From the NCBI GenBank assembly GCA_016124425.1, contig WGNT01000042.1, positions 24,630 to 88,629 of the forward strand: a stretch of DNA of 64,000 nt, given 5' to 3'. Positions 1 to 7,809 of this stretch are shown piece by piece (the first letter of the stretch is position 1; the number at the start of each line of letters is the position of its first letter). The notes under the pieces were generated by a model. It searched no databases and was not told the origin of the DNA. It saw only the letters and a list, made by a program, of their open reading frames with translations. The translations under genes and the position numbers were made by a program. The DNA comes from Cytophagales bacterium (GTDB lineage Bacteria; Bacteroidota; Bacteroidia; Cytophagales; Cyclobacteriaceae).

Positions 1-1
1 A

Positions 2-2212
2 GTAGAGCATACAGAAGGCCCTTTGATGATCATAGCGGGTGCGGGTTCCGGAAAAACACGGGTTTTGACAATCCGGATCGCTCACCTCATCCATACTAAG
101 GGTGTAGATCCGTTTAACATCCTCTCACTTACTTTTACCAATAAAGCTGCCAGCGAAATGAAGCACCGGATCGAACGACTGATCGGTTTGGAAGCTAGAA
201 ATACCTGGATGGGAACCTTCCATTCCACTTTCGCAAAAATCCTCCGAGTAGAAGCCGCCAAACTTGGATATCCGTCTAATTTCACCATCTACGACACGGA
301 GGACAGCAAATCACTTATTAGGACGATCGTAAAGGAAAAACGGCTTGACGATAAGGTTTATAAACCCAGCACGGTTTTATCACGCATATCGGGAGCCAAA
401 AACAGGCTTATTTCTTGGCAAACCTACATCAATGATCCTTTTGTGAAAGCAGATGATGACGCCGCCATGAAACCCAAAATGGGCGAAATCTATAAGGCCT
501 ACCAAGAACGGTTGTTTAAATCTTCAGCGATGGATTTTGACGATTTGTTGTTCAACACAAACGTATTGTTCCGTGATCATCCTGACGTGCTCAACAAATA
601 CCAGCAACGCTTCAAATACGTCATGGTGGACGAATTTCAAGATACGAATTTATCGCAGTACCTAATTACCAAGCGGCTAGCGGCGGTACATCAAAACATC
701 TGTGTGGTGGGTGACGACGCCCAGAGCATTTATGCCTTCAGGGGAGCAAATATCCAGAACATCCTCAATTTTGAAAAGGACTACCCGGACCTTTTTGTCG
801 TCAAACTGGAGCAAAACTACCGGTCCACAAAAAGTATCGTCCACACAGCAAATTCAATTATTGCCAAGAATAAGGCACAACTGAAAAAAAACATATGGAC
901 GGCCAATACTGACGGTGAACCTATAGAACTGATCAAAGCCGCCTCCGACAACGAAGAAGGGCGGATTGTGGCTACCTCTATTTTCGAACAGAAAAATAAC
1001 CATCAACTTAAAAACAGCGATTTCGCCATCCTGTACCGGACCAACTCCCAGTCGAGGGCAATAGAAGAAGCACTCCGGAAAATGAACATCAACTACCGTA
1101 TCGTAGGCGGATTATCATTTTACCAACGTAGGGAAATCAAGGATTTGATGGCCTATCTCCGCTTTGTGGTCAATCCTGCCGATGAGGAAGCTTTTAAGCG
1201 GGTGATAAACTACCCGAAGCGCGGGATTGGCGATACCAGCGTCGAAAAAATCATGATTGCCGCTTACGAACACGACATATCCATTTGGGAGGTTTTGAAC
1301 AACGCTTCTAGCTTCCTTACTGGAAGGGCCGCGGCATCCGTGGAGGACTTTTCCATCATGATCAAAAGCTTCAAAATTGAAATGGAACGCAAAGACGCCT
1401 ACGAGGTAGCCTCCAGCGTTGCAAAGCAGTCCGGTATCCTCCGTGAACTTTATGAAGATAAAACGATAGAAGGCCTAAATCGATATGAAAACGTTCAGGA
1501 ATTGCTCAACGCTATCAAAGAATACGTGGACAGTCCGGAGAATGAGGACAAATCCTTGGGATCTTTTTTGCAGGAAATAGCCCTACTTACGGATGAAGAT
1601 CAGAATAAACAGGATACTGATGTGGTGACAATGATGACCATCCATGCATCTAAAGGCCTAGAATTTAAAAATGTGTTTGTCGTAGGCATGGAGGAGGATC
1701 TATTTCCATCCCAAATGATGATGCAGAGTAGAGAAGACCTGGAGGAGGAGCGAAGGCTTTTTTATGTAGCAGCTACAAGAGCCATGGAGAAACTCTACCT
1801 TAGTTACGCGCTCACCAGGTACCGTTATGGAAGGCTACTAAACTGCGAGCCAAGTCGCTTCCTAGAAGAAGTAGACCCGGCATTCATTAAGGTGAACAAG
1901 AAACTGGGAAGTCAATTGCCCATGGGGACCGCTTTTCAAGAAAGAGAAGGGAAAAACGGATTTGTTGGGCTGAAGAAACCGGCCGTTCGCTCGGGGACCA
2001 CGGCCAAACTCCACACGCCCAGTCCGGATTTTAAACCTTCCAACACCTACAACTTGGCCGAAGGAATGCAAGTTGAACATCCTAAGTTTGGATTCGGCAA
2101 AGTACACAAGATCGAGCTCGAAGGATCAAACAGAAAAGCACTTATACATTTTGATAATTTTGGCGATAAAACATTATTACTTAGCTTTGCAAAGCTTCGG
2201 ATAGTAGACTGA
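2..2212 (+). CDS. UvrD/PcrA-type ATP-dependent DNA helicase, 5' end cut by window edge
   Basis: Superfamily 1 DNA helicase of the UvrD/PcrA group, which unwinds DNA 3' to 5' in excision repair and in clearing replication blocks. The frame is open to the first bases of the window (VEHTEGPLMIIAGAGSGKT), so only the extreme N terminus with the Q-motif is missing. Visible motifs are Walker A GAGSGKT near the start, VDEFQDTN (motif II), GDDAQSIYAFRGA (III), QNYRST (IV), TIHASKGLEF (V) and VAATRAMEKLYLSYA (VI). The C-terminal segment (EGMQVEHPKFGFGKVHKIE) is the Tudor-like domain that in PcrA/UvrD binds RNA polymerase. Length and domain order fit a normal full protein. The family is certain; the choice between the names uvrD and pcrA is not. 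Confidence 0.93.
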   Translation, partial: VEHTEGPLMIIAGAGSGKTRVLTIRIAHLIHTKGVDPFNILSLTFTNKAASEMKHRIERLIGLEARNTWMGTFHSTFAKILRVEAAKLGYPSNFTIYDTEDSKSLIRTIVKEKRLDDKVYKPSTVLSRISGAKNRLISWQTYINDPFVKADDDAAMKPKMGEIYKAYQERLFKSSAMDFDDLLFNTNVLFRDHPDVLNKYQQRFKYVMVDEFQDTNLSQYLITKRLAAVHQNICVVGDDAQSIYAFRGANIQNILNFEKDYPDLFVVKLEQNYRSTKSIVHTANSIIAKNKAQLKKNIWTANTDGEPIELIKAASDNEEGRIVATSIFEQKNNHQLKNSDFAILYRTNSQSRAIEEALRKMNINYRIVGGLSFYQRREIKDLMAYLRFVVNPADEEAFKRVINYPKRGIGDTSVEKIMIAAYEHDISIWEVLNNASSFLTGRAAASVEDFSIMIKSFKIEMERKDAYEVASSVAKQSGILRELYEDKTIEGLNRYENVQELLNAIKEYVDSPENEDKSLGSFLQEIALLTDEDQNKQDTDVVTMMTIHASKGLEFKNVFVVGMEEDLFPSQMMMQSREDLEEERRLFYVAATRAMEKLYLSYALTRYRYGRLLNCEPSRFLEEVDPAFIKVNKKLGSQLPMGTAFQEREGKNGFVGLKKPAVRSGTTAKLHTPSPDFKPSNTYNLAEGMQVEHPKFGFGKVHKIELEGSNRKALIHFDNFGDKTLLLSFAKLRIVD

Positions 2213-2308
2213 CTCTTCGGAATATTTTATTGTACATGGATACTGATTTCCTGAATTCACTACTTTTTAGGTAGTATGAGGTTACTTGGGTCTAAAATCA
2301 TGTATGGT

Positions 2309-2986
2309 ATGGAACTCACAGAAAAGCCTAAAAACACATTCATTTTGAAAGAATACGGAAAAAACATCCAAAAACTAGTTGATTATATCAAAACCGTCCC
2401 TGCTAAGGAAAAGCGCACTGAGTATGCCTATGCACTAGTAGAATTGATGAAACAACTAAATCCGCAGCTAAAGTCAGAAAGCGATCAGAAGCTATGGGAC
2501 GACCTGTATATCATGTCTGACTTTGAGCTCGATATTGATGCGCCATTTCCTATGCCGCTTAAAGAACTATTGGGGAAAAGGCCAAAACCGGTCGGTTATT
2601 TAGAAGGTGAAGTTAAATTCAAGCATTATGGCCGCAATATCGAAAAACTGATTGAGAAAGCGACCGAAATAGAGGATGACGAGGAACAGGAAGCTGCTAT
2701 AATATTTATAGGCCAACTAATGCGAAGTTTCCATTCTACTTGGAACCGGGAAAATTTTGACGACGCAATCATCATCGACGACATAAAAATCCTTTCCAAA
2801 GGAAAGCTCCACATCGATCTGGAGAAAGTAAAGGAAAATGGATTATTCGAAACAAGTACCCGCAGGGATTTTAAGCCACCTTCCGTTGTTGAAAATGAAA
2901 ACAACAACAGTGGTCGAAGGAACTTCAACAATGGAAACAACAAACGCAGAAATCCTGGCTCCAACGTTAAAAAAAGAAGAAATTAA
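2309..2986 (+). CDS. DUF4290 family protein
   Basis: A 225-residue cytoplasmic protein of the DUF4290 family, which is common in Bacteroidota and has no assigned function. The start at 2309 (MELTEKPKNTF) is preferred to upstream ATGs at 2276 and 2300 because the conserved family region, with EYGKNIQKLVDYI, begins just after it. The body is helical and acidic, with a second related segment (HYGRNIEKLIEKA) suggesting an internal duplication. The last 35 residues are Asn/Arg/Lys-rich and probably disordered, perhaps binding RNA or another polyanion. The stop codon overlaps the murA start (TAATG), so the two are very likely co-translated. Confidence 0.82.
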   Translation: MELTEKPKNTFILKEYGKNIQKLVDYIKTVPAKEKRTEYAYALVELMKQLNPQLKSESDQKLWDDLYIMSDFELDIDAPFPMPLKELLGKRPKPVGYLEGEVKFKHYGRNIEKLIEKATEIEDDEEQEAAIIFIGQLMRSFHSTWNRENFDDAIIIDDIKILSKGKLHIDLEKVKENGLFETSTRRDFKPPSVVENENNNSGRRNFNNGNNKRRNPGSNVKKRRN

Positions 2987-4293
2987 TGGGTTCATTTCGA
3001 GTACAAGGGGGCATAAAATTACAAGGTGAGATAGTACCCCAGGGAGCGAAAAATGAAGCTTTACAAATATTGTGTGCCGTATTACTCACTCCTGACACTG
3101 TCACGGTCCACAAGGTCCCGAATATCAGAGATGTAAACAAGTTAATTGAATTGCTTGGCTTTATGGGGGTTGCCATTACCCAGATTGATGGCGAATCCTA
3201 TTCCTTTACTGCTGCCAACATCAATCTTGACTACCTTGATTCCGCTGATTTTTTGCAAAAGGCCTCAGCGCTGCGGGGTTCAGTTATGATTTTGGGACCA
3301 CTCCTGGCACGGTATGGACGAGGTAAAATTTCCAAACCGGGAGGCGACAAAATTGGTAGGCGGAGAATGGACACGCACTTTACCGGCTTCCAAAAGCTTG
3401 GAGCGACTTTCCTATACGATAAGAAAAAAGAAATTTACCATATTGATGGCAGTGATTTAAAAGGCTGCTACATGCTCCTTGATGAGGCTTCTGTCACTGG
3501 AACAGCAAATATCATTATGGCGGCGGTGATGGCCGAGGGGAAAACCACCATATACAATGCTGCCTGTGAACCTTATATACAGCAACTTTGCCTGATGCTA
3601 AACCGTATGGGGGCGGAAATAAGCGGTATAGGATCGAATCTATTGACCATCAACGGAGTGAAAGCACTCGGAGGTACCGTGCATACCTTATTGCCGGACA
3701 TGATTGAAATTGGCTCGTTCATCGGTTTAGCAGCCATGACACAGTCCGAGATCACCATCAAAAACGTACAGGTGGAAAAGCTTGGCCTCATACCTGACAC
3801 ATTTCGCCGTATGGGAATAAAGCTAGAGATCATTGGAGACGATATTTTCATTCCGGCGCAGAAGCATTATGAGATAGAGACTTTCATCGACGGCTCAATA
3901 CTCAATGTTGCCGATGCTATATGGCCAGGATTTACGCCTGATCTATTAAGCATCATCCTTGTAATAGCAACTCAAGCAAAGGGGACGGTATTAGTGCATC
4001 AAAAGATGTTTGAAAGCCGTTTATTTTTCGTGGACAAGTTGATTGATATGGGGGCACAGATTATTCTTTGTGACCCACACCGCGCCACAGTGATCGGATT
4101 GGACAGGAAGTACCCGCTTAGGGGAATCCGGATGACATCACCTGATATTCGGGCTGGAGTAGCATTGCTCATCGCGGCGATGTCCGCCGAGGGCACGTCT
4201 ATTATCGACAATGTGGAGCAGATTGACAGGGGTTATCAACACATCGATCAACGGCTGAACGCTCTGGGAGCAAAGATTGAGCGGATCAATTAA
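2986..4293 (+). CDS. murA: UDP-N-acetylglucosamine 1-carboxyvinyltransferase (MurA) with Asp at the fosfomycin-target position
   Basis: Catalyses the first committed step of peptidoglycan synthesis: enolpyruvyl transfer from PEP to UDP-GlcNAc in the cytoplasm. The 435-residue length, the N-terminal GAKNEALQ (catalytic Lys22) and the C-terminal DIRAGVALLIAAM segment are diagnostic. The active-site loop reads KPGGDKIGRRRMDTH: residue 121 is Asp where E. coli MurA has Cys115, the residue alkylated by fosfomycin. Cys-to-Asp enzymes (as in mycobacteria and chlamydiae) are active and intrinsically fosfomycin-insensitive, so the same is inferred here. The gene starts on the last base of the DUF4290 stop codon, indicating a two-gene operon. 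Confidence 0.96.
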   Translation: MGSFRVQGGIKLQGEIVPQGAKNEALQILCAVLLTPDTVTVHKVPNIRDVNKLIELLGFMGVAITQIDGESYSFTAANINLDYLDSADFLQKASALRGSVMILGPLLARYGRGKISKPGGDKIGRRRMDTHFTGFQKLGATFLYDKKKEIYHIDGSDLKGCYMLLDEASVTGTANIIMAAVMAEGKTTIYNAACEPYIQQLCLMLNRMGAEISGIGSNLLTINGVKALGGTVHTLLPDMIEIGSFIGLAAMTQSEITIKNVQVEKLGLIPDTFRRMGIKLEIIGDDIFIPAQKHYEIETFIDGSILNVADAIWPGFTPDLLSIILVIATQAKGTVLVHQKMFESRLFFVDKLIDMGAQIILCDPHRATVIGLDRKYPLRGIRMTSPDIRAGVALLIAAMSAEGTSIIDNVEQIDRGYQHIDQRLNALGAKIERIN

Positions 4294-4352
4294 AAATACG
4301 TCATAAAACCTATAAGGGGAATTGGATTTGTCCATTCTATAAAATAGAAACA

Positions 4353-4508
4353 ATGCTGGACGATTTACTTTTACCGTACAAAATCGATTCATCTAACTAT
4401 CGCAAAATCGAAAACGAAGACCTGAAGGATCATATCAATCGTATTGGAATTACTTTTTATACCAGAAACCTGTCAGAGAAGGAAGAAGCCCGAGAAGGTA
4501 GGATGTAG
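4353..4508 (+). pseudogene. C-terminal fragment of a MNT-type nucleotidyltransferase (MntA antitoxin-like)
   Basis: A 51-residue frame reads MLDDLLLPYKIDSSNYRKI then EDLKDHINRIGITFY. From memory this matches the C-terminal end of small MNT nucleotidyltransferases (LDDLLLPYKFDLSIY...LIEHIxRVGxxFY), the antitoxin half of HEPN-MNT pairs. The open frame continues upstream to about 4293, with related-looking residues (FYKIET) just before the ATG, but the catalytic GSxxxG...DxD part is absent and no HEPN partner lies nearby. I read it as the decayed remnant of a lost antitoxin gene between murA and an outer-membrane protein gene. It could also be a chance small ORF. Similarity was judged by eye only. 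Confidence 0.5.
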
Positions 4509-4634
4509 ATGTTCGACCTAAAGATGTTAGGTGGAGGCAAATGCTAATTTATATTGATATAACAGGCTGCCAACGCTTTTGCCTTTGGATTGATTTTTGT
4601 ATTGATTGTGGTCTAAACCATAATATTATTAGCT

Positions 4635-5108
4635 ATGAGAAAATTACTATTCATTTTTGCCTTTATCCTTGCCACGAGTCTGGTTCAAGCACAGGACAGA
4701 GGAGATTTTCGCTTACAAGTTGGTGGGGAGTTTGGGTTGAATTCGGAGCTGTTTGGGCTAAATGTAGGCGCGGAATACCTGCTAATGGATCGAATATCCG
4801 CGGCACCAAACTTTACGATTTATTTTCCCACTAGTGGCAGGGCAAGTAACTTGAATGTCGACTTCAGGTATTACCTGACGGAGGGGACCTTGCAGTGGTA
4901 TGGGCTAGCAGGATATACCAATAACTGGTCCACCGTAGATATGGTCGGATCCACCAATGCGACATACAGCACGCAGGGTGCGAATATCGGTGCCGGGGGC
5001 GTATTGAAGTTTGCTGACCGGCTCGCGTTTAACCCGGAGATCAAATATCAGGCGCAGCGGGACGGACAGGCTGTATTCCGCTTGGGACTTGTCTATTTTA
5101 TGAATTAG
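4635..5108 (+). CDS. Small outer-membrane beta-barrel protein
   Basis: A 157-residue secreted protein with a clear signal peptide (MRKLLFIFAFILATSLVQAQ, cut after the AQA-type site). The mature part alternates hydrophobic and polar residues in short strands with Gly/Tyr/Asn turns and ends in Phe/Tyr-rich FRLGLVYFMN, as in small 8-strand OmpX/OmpW-like barrels. No catalytic motif is visible. The gene appears monocistronic, with an AT-rich leader upstream and a bidirectional terminator directly after it. The barrel assignment rests on pattern, not on a family I can name. Confidence 0.75.
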   Translation: MRKLLFIFAFILATSLVQAQDRGDFRLQVGGEFGLNSELFGLNVGAEYLLMDRISAAPNFTIYFPTSGRASNLNVDFRYYLTEGTLQWYGLAGYTNNWSTVDMVGSTNATYSTQGANIGAGGVLKFADRLAFNPEIKYQAQRDGQAVFRLGLVYFMN

Positions 5109-5112
5109 AGAA

Positions 5113-5139
5113 AAGAGGGATCCTTTATAGATCCCTCTT
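5113..5139. terminator. Bidirectional rho-independent terminator
   Basis: Arms AAGAGGGATC and GATCCCTCTT form a perfect 10-bp stem around a 7-nt loop, followed by a T run and preceded by an A run. It can end transcription from the barrel gene on the plus strand and from the DUF3109 gene on the minus strand; the latter's stop codon is just beyond it. Confidence 0.85.
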
Positions 5140-5140
5140 T

Positions 5141-5707
5141 TTATTCCCCCTCAATTTCTTCTACCAATTGACTGTACCATGCTTCACCGTACTTGCGGAT
5201 GAGTGCCCCTTTCAAAAATTTGTATAGCGGCACGCCAAGATTTTTCCCAAGGACACAAGCAGCGTCACATATTTCCCATCGATCGTAATTCAAGGCGTCG
5301 TATTGGTCGTACTTGGTAATCCTAATCGGATATAAATGGCAGCTAATAGGCTTCCTAAAGGTGGACTTCCCTTCCATATAAGCTTGCTCGATCCCACATT
5401 TTAGTACGCCCTTTTCGTCGCGGAGAGAAAACGCGCAGGCTCCATTCTCGCCTATCGTGGCAGTTCCCTTTTCGCCATCCTGATCAAAGGCCCACACTCC
5501 TTCCGTGTCAATAGCTGCTATTCCTTCGGCTGAGAGAAAGGGTTTGATCGCCGGGTAATTCTCCTGTAGGATAGGTATCTCCTCATCTTCCAAAGGTGCT
5601 CCAGCATCTCCTTCGACACAGCAAGCCCCTTTGCATTTCTCCAAATCACACACAAAAAATTGTTCTTTAATGTCATCGCTGAGGACAGCATTTTCTATAA
5701 TAATCAT
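5141..5707 (-). CDS. DUF3109 family cysteine-rich protein
   Basis: A 188-residue protein of the DUF3109 family, widespread in Bacteroidota. Cysteines are arranged as [11 protein letters not shown] near the N terminus, then single Cys residues in ACAF, KCGIEQ, SCHLYP and ICDAACV. This resembles YkgJ-like Zn/Fe-S binding proteins, so metal or cluster binding is inferred; the reaction is unknown. An upstream GTG at 5752 is in frame, but the ATG at 5707 (MIIIENAVL) is preferred because a perfect TAccTTTG promoter element sits between the two and the family starts at this methionine. It is transcribed towards the shared terminator at 5113-5139. Confidence 0.85.
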   Translation of the reverse strand: MIIIENAVLSDDIKEQFFVCDLEKCKGACCVEGDAGAPLEDEEIPILQENYPAIKPFLSAEGIAAIDTEGVWAFDQDGEKGTATIGENGACAFSLRDEKGVLKCGIEQAYMEGKSTFRKPISCHLYPIRITKYDQYDALNYDRWEICDAACVLGKNLGVPLYKFLKGALIRKYGEAWYSQLVEEIEGE

Positions 5708-5725
5708 TTCGTCTCCATTAGTTAA

Positions 5726-5733
5726 CAAAGGTA
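5726..5733 (-). promoter_or_regulatory. TAnnTTTG -7 promoter element of the DUF3109 gene
   Basis: The minus strand reads TACCTTTG, a perfect match to the Bacteroidota -7 consensus TAnnTTTG, about 18 nt before the chosen ATG at 5707. It places transcription start only some 10-15 nt upstream of the codon and excludes the GTG start at 5752. Confidence 0.6.
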
Positions 5734-5768
5734 GGGAATTTTTAGGCCTCACCTAAACGTAGGATTAT

Positions 5769-5940
5769 CAAAAAAAACAGCCGCTCCAACAAGTTGGAGC
5801 GGCATAACCCAGCACTATGAAGAAAAGCCTTTAATAGCCTTACCTATACATAACTTGCTTACTTCGAAAAGGTTTTATATAGTATACAGATTTTGCAGGT
5901 AACTCCTGTTAGTAGCGTAGATTCGATGTTATTCGATAGA
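5769..5940 (-). ncRNA. Candidate small RNA divergent from rnpB, ending in a strong terminator
   Basis: The minus strand carries a perfect 11-bp hairpin (arms GCCGCTCCAAC at 5793-5803 and GTTGGAGCGGC at 5780-5790) followed by TG and eight T residues, a textbook intrinsic terminator. No plus-strand or minus-strand coding sequence of useful size exists between it and rnpB, and the DUF3109 gene has its own promoter downstream, so the terminated transcript must be an unannotated RNA. A TACATTTT element (5941-5948, minus strand, one mismatch to TAnnTTTG) could start it, giving about 165 nt. That size would suit a 6S-like RNA, but I could not confirm a 6S fold. The terminator is well supported; the 5' end is a guess. 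Confidence 0.5.
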
Positions 5941-5988
5941 AAAATGTAACATAGCCTCTTTGGGGTAACTTCTAGGGATATTGGTGCC

Positions 5989-6023
5989 TTTGATGCTTTA
6001 TTGTGCAATTTAACTTAAATTAG
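5989..6023 (+). promoter_or_regulatory. Likely rnpB promoter
   Basis: A TTTG at 5989-5992 (-33 type) and TAAATTAG at 6016-6023 (one mismatch to TAnnTTTG) are spaced 23 nt apart and lie 4-5 nt before the first paired base of RNase P RNA. Geometry is right for Bacteroidota sigma factor promoters; the match is imperfect. Confidence 0.4.
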
Positions 6024-6027
6024 CACC

Positions 6028-6431
6028 GTGCAAGCCGACCTGTCGCTGTCCTACTGGGAGAGAGGAAAGTCCGGGCAACGCAGAGCGCCATACTTCCTAA
6101 CGGGAAGGGGTCATTTTGGAAACGGAATGACCACAGATAGTGCCACAGAAAATAAACCGCCCGTGTCCCTCTTGAAGGTTCGGGTAAGGGTGAAATGGTG
6201 GGGTAAGAGCCCACCGTCCTAATGGTGACATTGGGAGCAGGGTAAACCTTATGGGTTGAAAGATCAAATAGGCTCCGGGTTAAGGGTTGCTCGCCCGATC
6301 CCAAAGGGAAACCGGAGTGGGTAGATCGATGGATCCATCCCGTGAGGGATGGGCTAGATAAATGACAGGTAGTGCCGCCATAGGACTCCGTCCGTCAGCG
6401 GCAAGACAGAACCCGGCTTATAGGCTTGCAC
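6028..6431 (+). ncRNA. rnpB: RNase P RNA (class A)
   Basis: Catalytic RNA that removes 5' leaders from pre-tRNAs. The 5' end GTGCAAGCC (6028-6036) pairs with GGCTTGCAC at 6423-6431 to form P1. The universal P4 strands are present: GAGGAAAGTCCGGGC at 6062-6076 and ACAGAACCCGGCTTA at 6406-6420. The conserved internal GTGCCACAGAAA and GGTAAACC segments also occur. Length of about 404 nt is typical. Open reading frames across this region are accidental. The following T run may act as a weak terminator; the next gene starts only about 33 nt later. Confidence 0.96.
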
Positions 6432-6464
6432 TTTTTAGGGAAAACGTAAGAAATAGTAATTAAT

Positions 6465-7622
6465 ATGTCAAAGATTTTGATCATCGATGATGAAAAGGTA
6501 ATCCGGTCCACCTTAAAAGAGATTCTGGAATATGAAAAATACGAAATTTTTGAAGCCCAAGACGGACAGGAAGGGTTTGAGATGATTGAAAAACAGGAAT
6601 TTGATTTGGTTCTTTGCGACGTAAAGATGCCTAAGATGGATGGAATGGAAGTGCTCACCAAGAGTTTAACCTTGGAGCGGCAACCTCAATTCATCATGAT
6701 ATCCGCGCACGGCAGCATTGAAACTGCCGTCGAGGCAACCAAAAAGGGAGCATTTGACTTTATCCCGAAGCCTCCGGATCTGAACCGGCTTCTACTCACG
6801 GTAAGAAATGCCCTGGATAAGAAGACACTGGTACAGGAAACCAAGGTCCTGAAAAAAAAATTATCCAAAAAGTTTGATATGGTGGGTGCGTCCAAGGGTA
6901 TCCATCAGGTAAAGGATACCATAGAAAAGGTCGCCCCCACGGACGCCCGTGTGCTTATCACCGGACCCAACGGTACAGGAAAAGAATTGGTAGCCCATTG
7001 GATACATGAGAAAAGCAATCGCGCACAAGCACCTTTCATTGCGGTAAATTGCGCAGCCATTCCCTCCGAATTAATTGAAAGCGAACTATTTGGTCACGAA
7101 AAGGGCGCATTTACCTCCGCAATGAAGCAACGGCAGGGAAAGTTTGAACAGGCGCAAGGAGGAACCTTGTTCCTCGACGAAGTTGGGGACATGAGTCTAT
7201 CCGCGCAGGCAAAGGTCTTGAGGGCCCTTCAAGAGCACAAAGTATCGAGGGTGGGTGGTGACAAGGATATTTCCGTAGACGTGCGTATCTTGGCCGCTAC
7301 AAACAAAGACCTAAAAGCAGAGATCAAAAACGGTGCGTTTCGTGAAGACCTCTATCACCGACTTAGCGTAATCGTCATACAGGTACCGCCATTGAAGGAT
7401 CGAATAGAAGACATTCCGCTTTTGGTACATAAATTCCTGACCGACATTGCAGGTGAATACGGGACGACAAAAAAGGACATCACCAAATCTGCGTTAGAGA
7501 AATTACAAAATAACCCTTGGACGGGGAATATCAGGGAGTTGAGAAACGTCGTCGAACGTCTGGTAATCCTCGGAAGCAAAACCATTACAGAAGAGGATGT
7601 AAAAAAATATGCTGACTATTAA
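6465..7622 (+). CDS. NtrC-type sigma-54 response regulator lacking a DNA-binding domain
   Basis: A 385-residue receiver plus AAA+ protein. Residues 1-120 are a CheY-like receiver with acidic pocket Asp9/Asp10, phospho-acceptor Asp52 (LCDVKMPKMDG) and Lys101. Residues 137-380 are the sigma-54 activator ATPase: Walker A GPNGTGKE (167-174), Walker B LFLDEVGD (235-242) and the NPWTGNIREL sensor II region. The sigma-54 contact loop is GAFTSA (214-219) instead of GAFTGA. The protein ends 9 residues after the AAA+ fold (EEDVKKYADY) with no Fis-type HTH, where NtrC would continue for about 80 residues. It may therefore act from solution or through a partner. No histidine kinase lies next to it. A terminator overlaps the stop codon, so the short length is not a frameshift artefact visible here. 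Confidence 0.9.
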   Translation: MSKILIIDDEKVIRSTLKEILEYEKYEIFEAQDGQEGFEMIEKQEFDLVLCDVKMPKMDGMEVLTKSLTLERQPQFIMISAHGSIETAVEATKKGAFDFIPKPPDLNRLLLTVRNALDKKTLVQETKVLKKKLSKKFDMVGASKGIHQVKDTIEKVAPTDARVLITGPNGTGKELVAHWIHEKSNRAQAPFIAVNCAAIPSELIESELFGHEKGAFTSAMKQRQGKFEQAQGGTLFLDEVGDMSLSAQAKVLRALQEHKVSRVGGDKDISVDVRILAATNKDLKAEIKNGAFREDLYHRLSVIVIQVPPLKDRIEDIPLLVHKFLTDIAGEYGTTKKDITKSALEKLQNNPWTGNIRELRNVVERLVILGSKTITEEDVKKYADY

Positions 7623-7634
7623 CGTCAGCATATT
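7606..7634. terminator. Bidirectional terminator overlapping a stop codon
   Basis: Arms AATATGCTGAC and GTCAGCATATT form a perfect 11-bp stem around a 7-nt loop that contains the response-regulator stop codon. It is flanked by A residues on the left and T residues on the right, so it can also serve the small minus-strand lipoprotein gene ending at 7636. Confidence 0.75.
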
Positions 7635-7635
7635 T

Positions 7636-7755
7636 TCAGCCGTTAATCTGCTTAGCGTAATCAGCCTTGGCATAAGCGGGACAAGGTTTGCTTGACGCAC
7701 AGGAACCCAATGCCAGAATGGCCACAAATAAAATTGAGATGAATAAGCCTTTCAT
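7636..7755 (-). CDS. Small lipoprotein, 39 residues
   Basis: A short gene that standard ORF cut-offs miss. It encodes MKGLFISILFVAILALGSC followed by ASSKPCPAYAKADYAKQ: a hydrophobic signal with the lipobox LGSC, then a 20-residue tail. Small Bacteroidota lipoproteins with a CASSKPCPAY-like tail are, as I recall, frequent and have no known role. The gene is convergent with the response regulator and shares its terminator. A CATATTTG element (one mismatch to TAnnTTTG) lies upstream on the minus strand. The lipobox and the terminator support it as real. Confidence 0.72.
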   Translation of the reverse strand: MKGLFISILFVAILALGSCASSKPCPAYAKADYAKQING

Positions 7756-7809
7756 GTTTTTAATGTTTTTTGTGATCAAATATGATTAATTTTTATGTCT
7801 AATACAACC

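Noticed and set aside
4511..4533. ACCTAA...TTAGGT short dyad
   Set aside because: A six-base dyad with a small loop and no T run; too weak to call a terminator or operator.
4541..4834. Plus-strand ORF of 97 residues before the barrel gene
   Set aside because: It runs out of frame through the barrel gene and has no signal or motif; the 4635 frame has a clear signal peptide.
6020..6304. Open frames on both strands at 6020-6304
   Set aside because: They lie inside RNase P RNA, whose pairing and conserved motifs explain the sequence.
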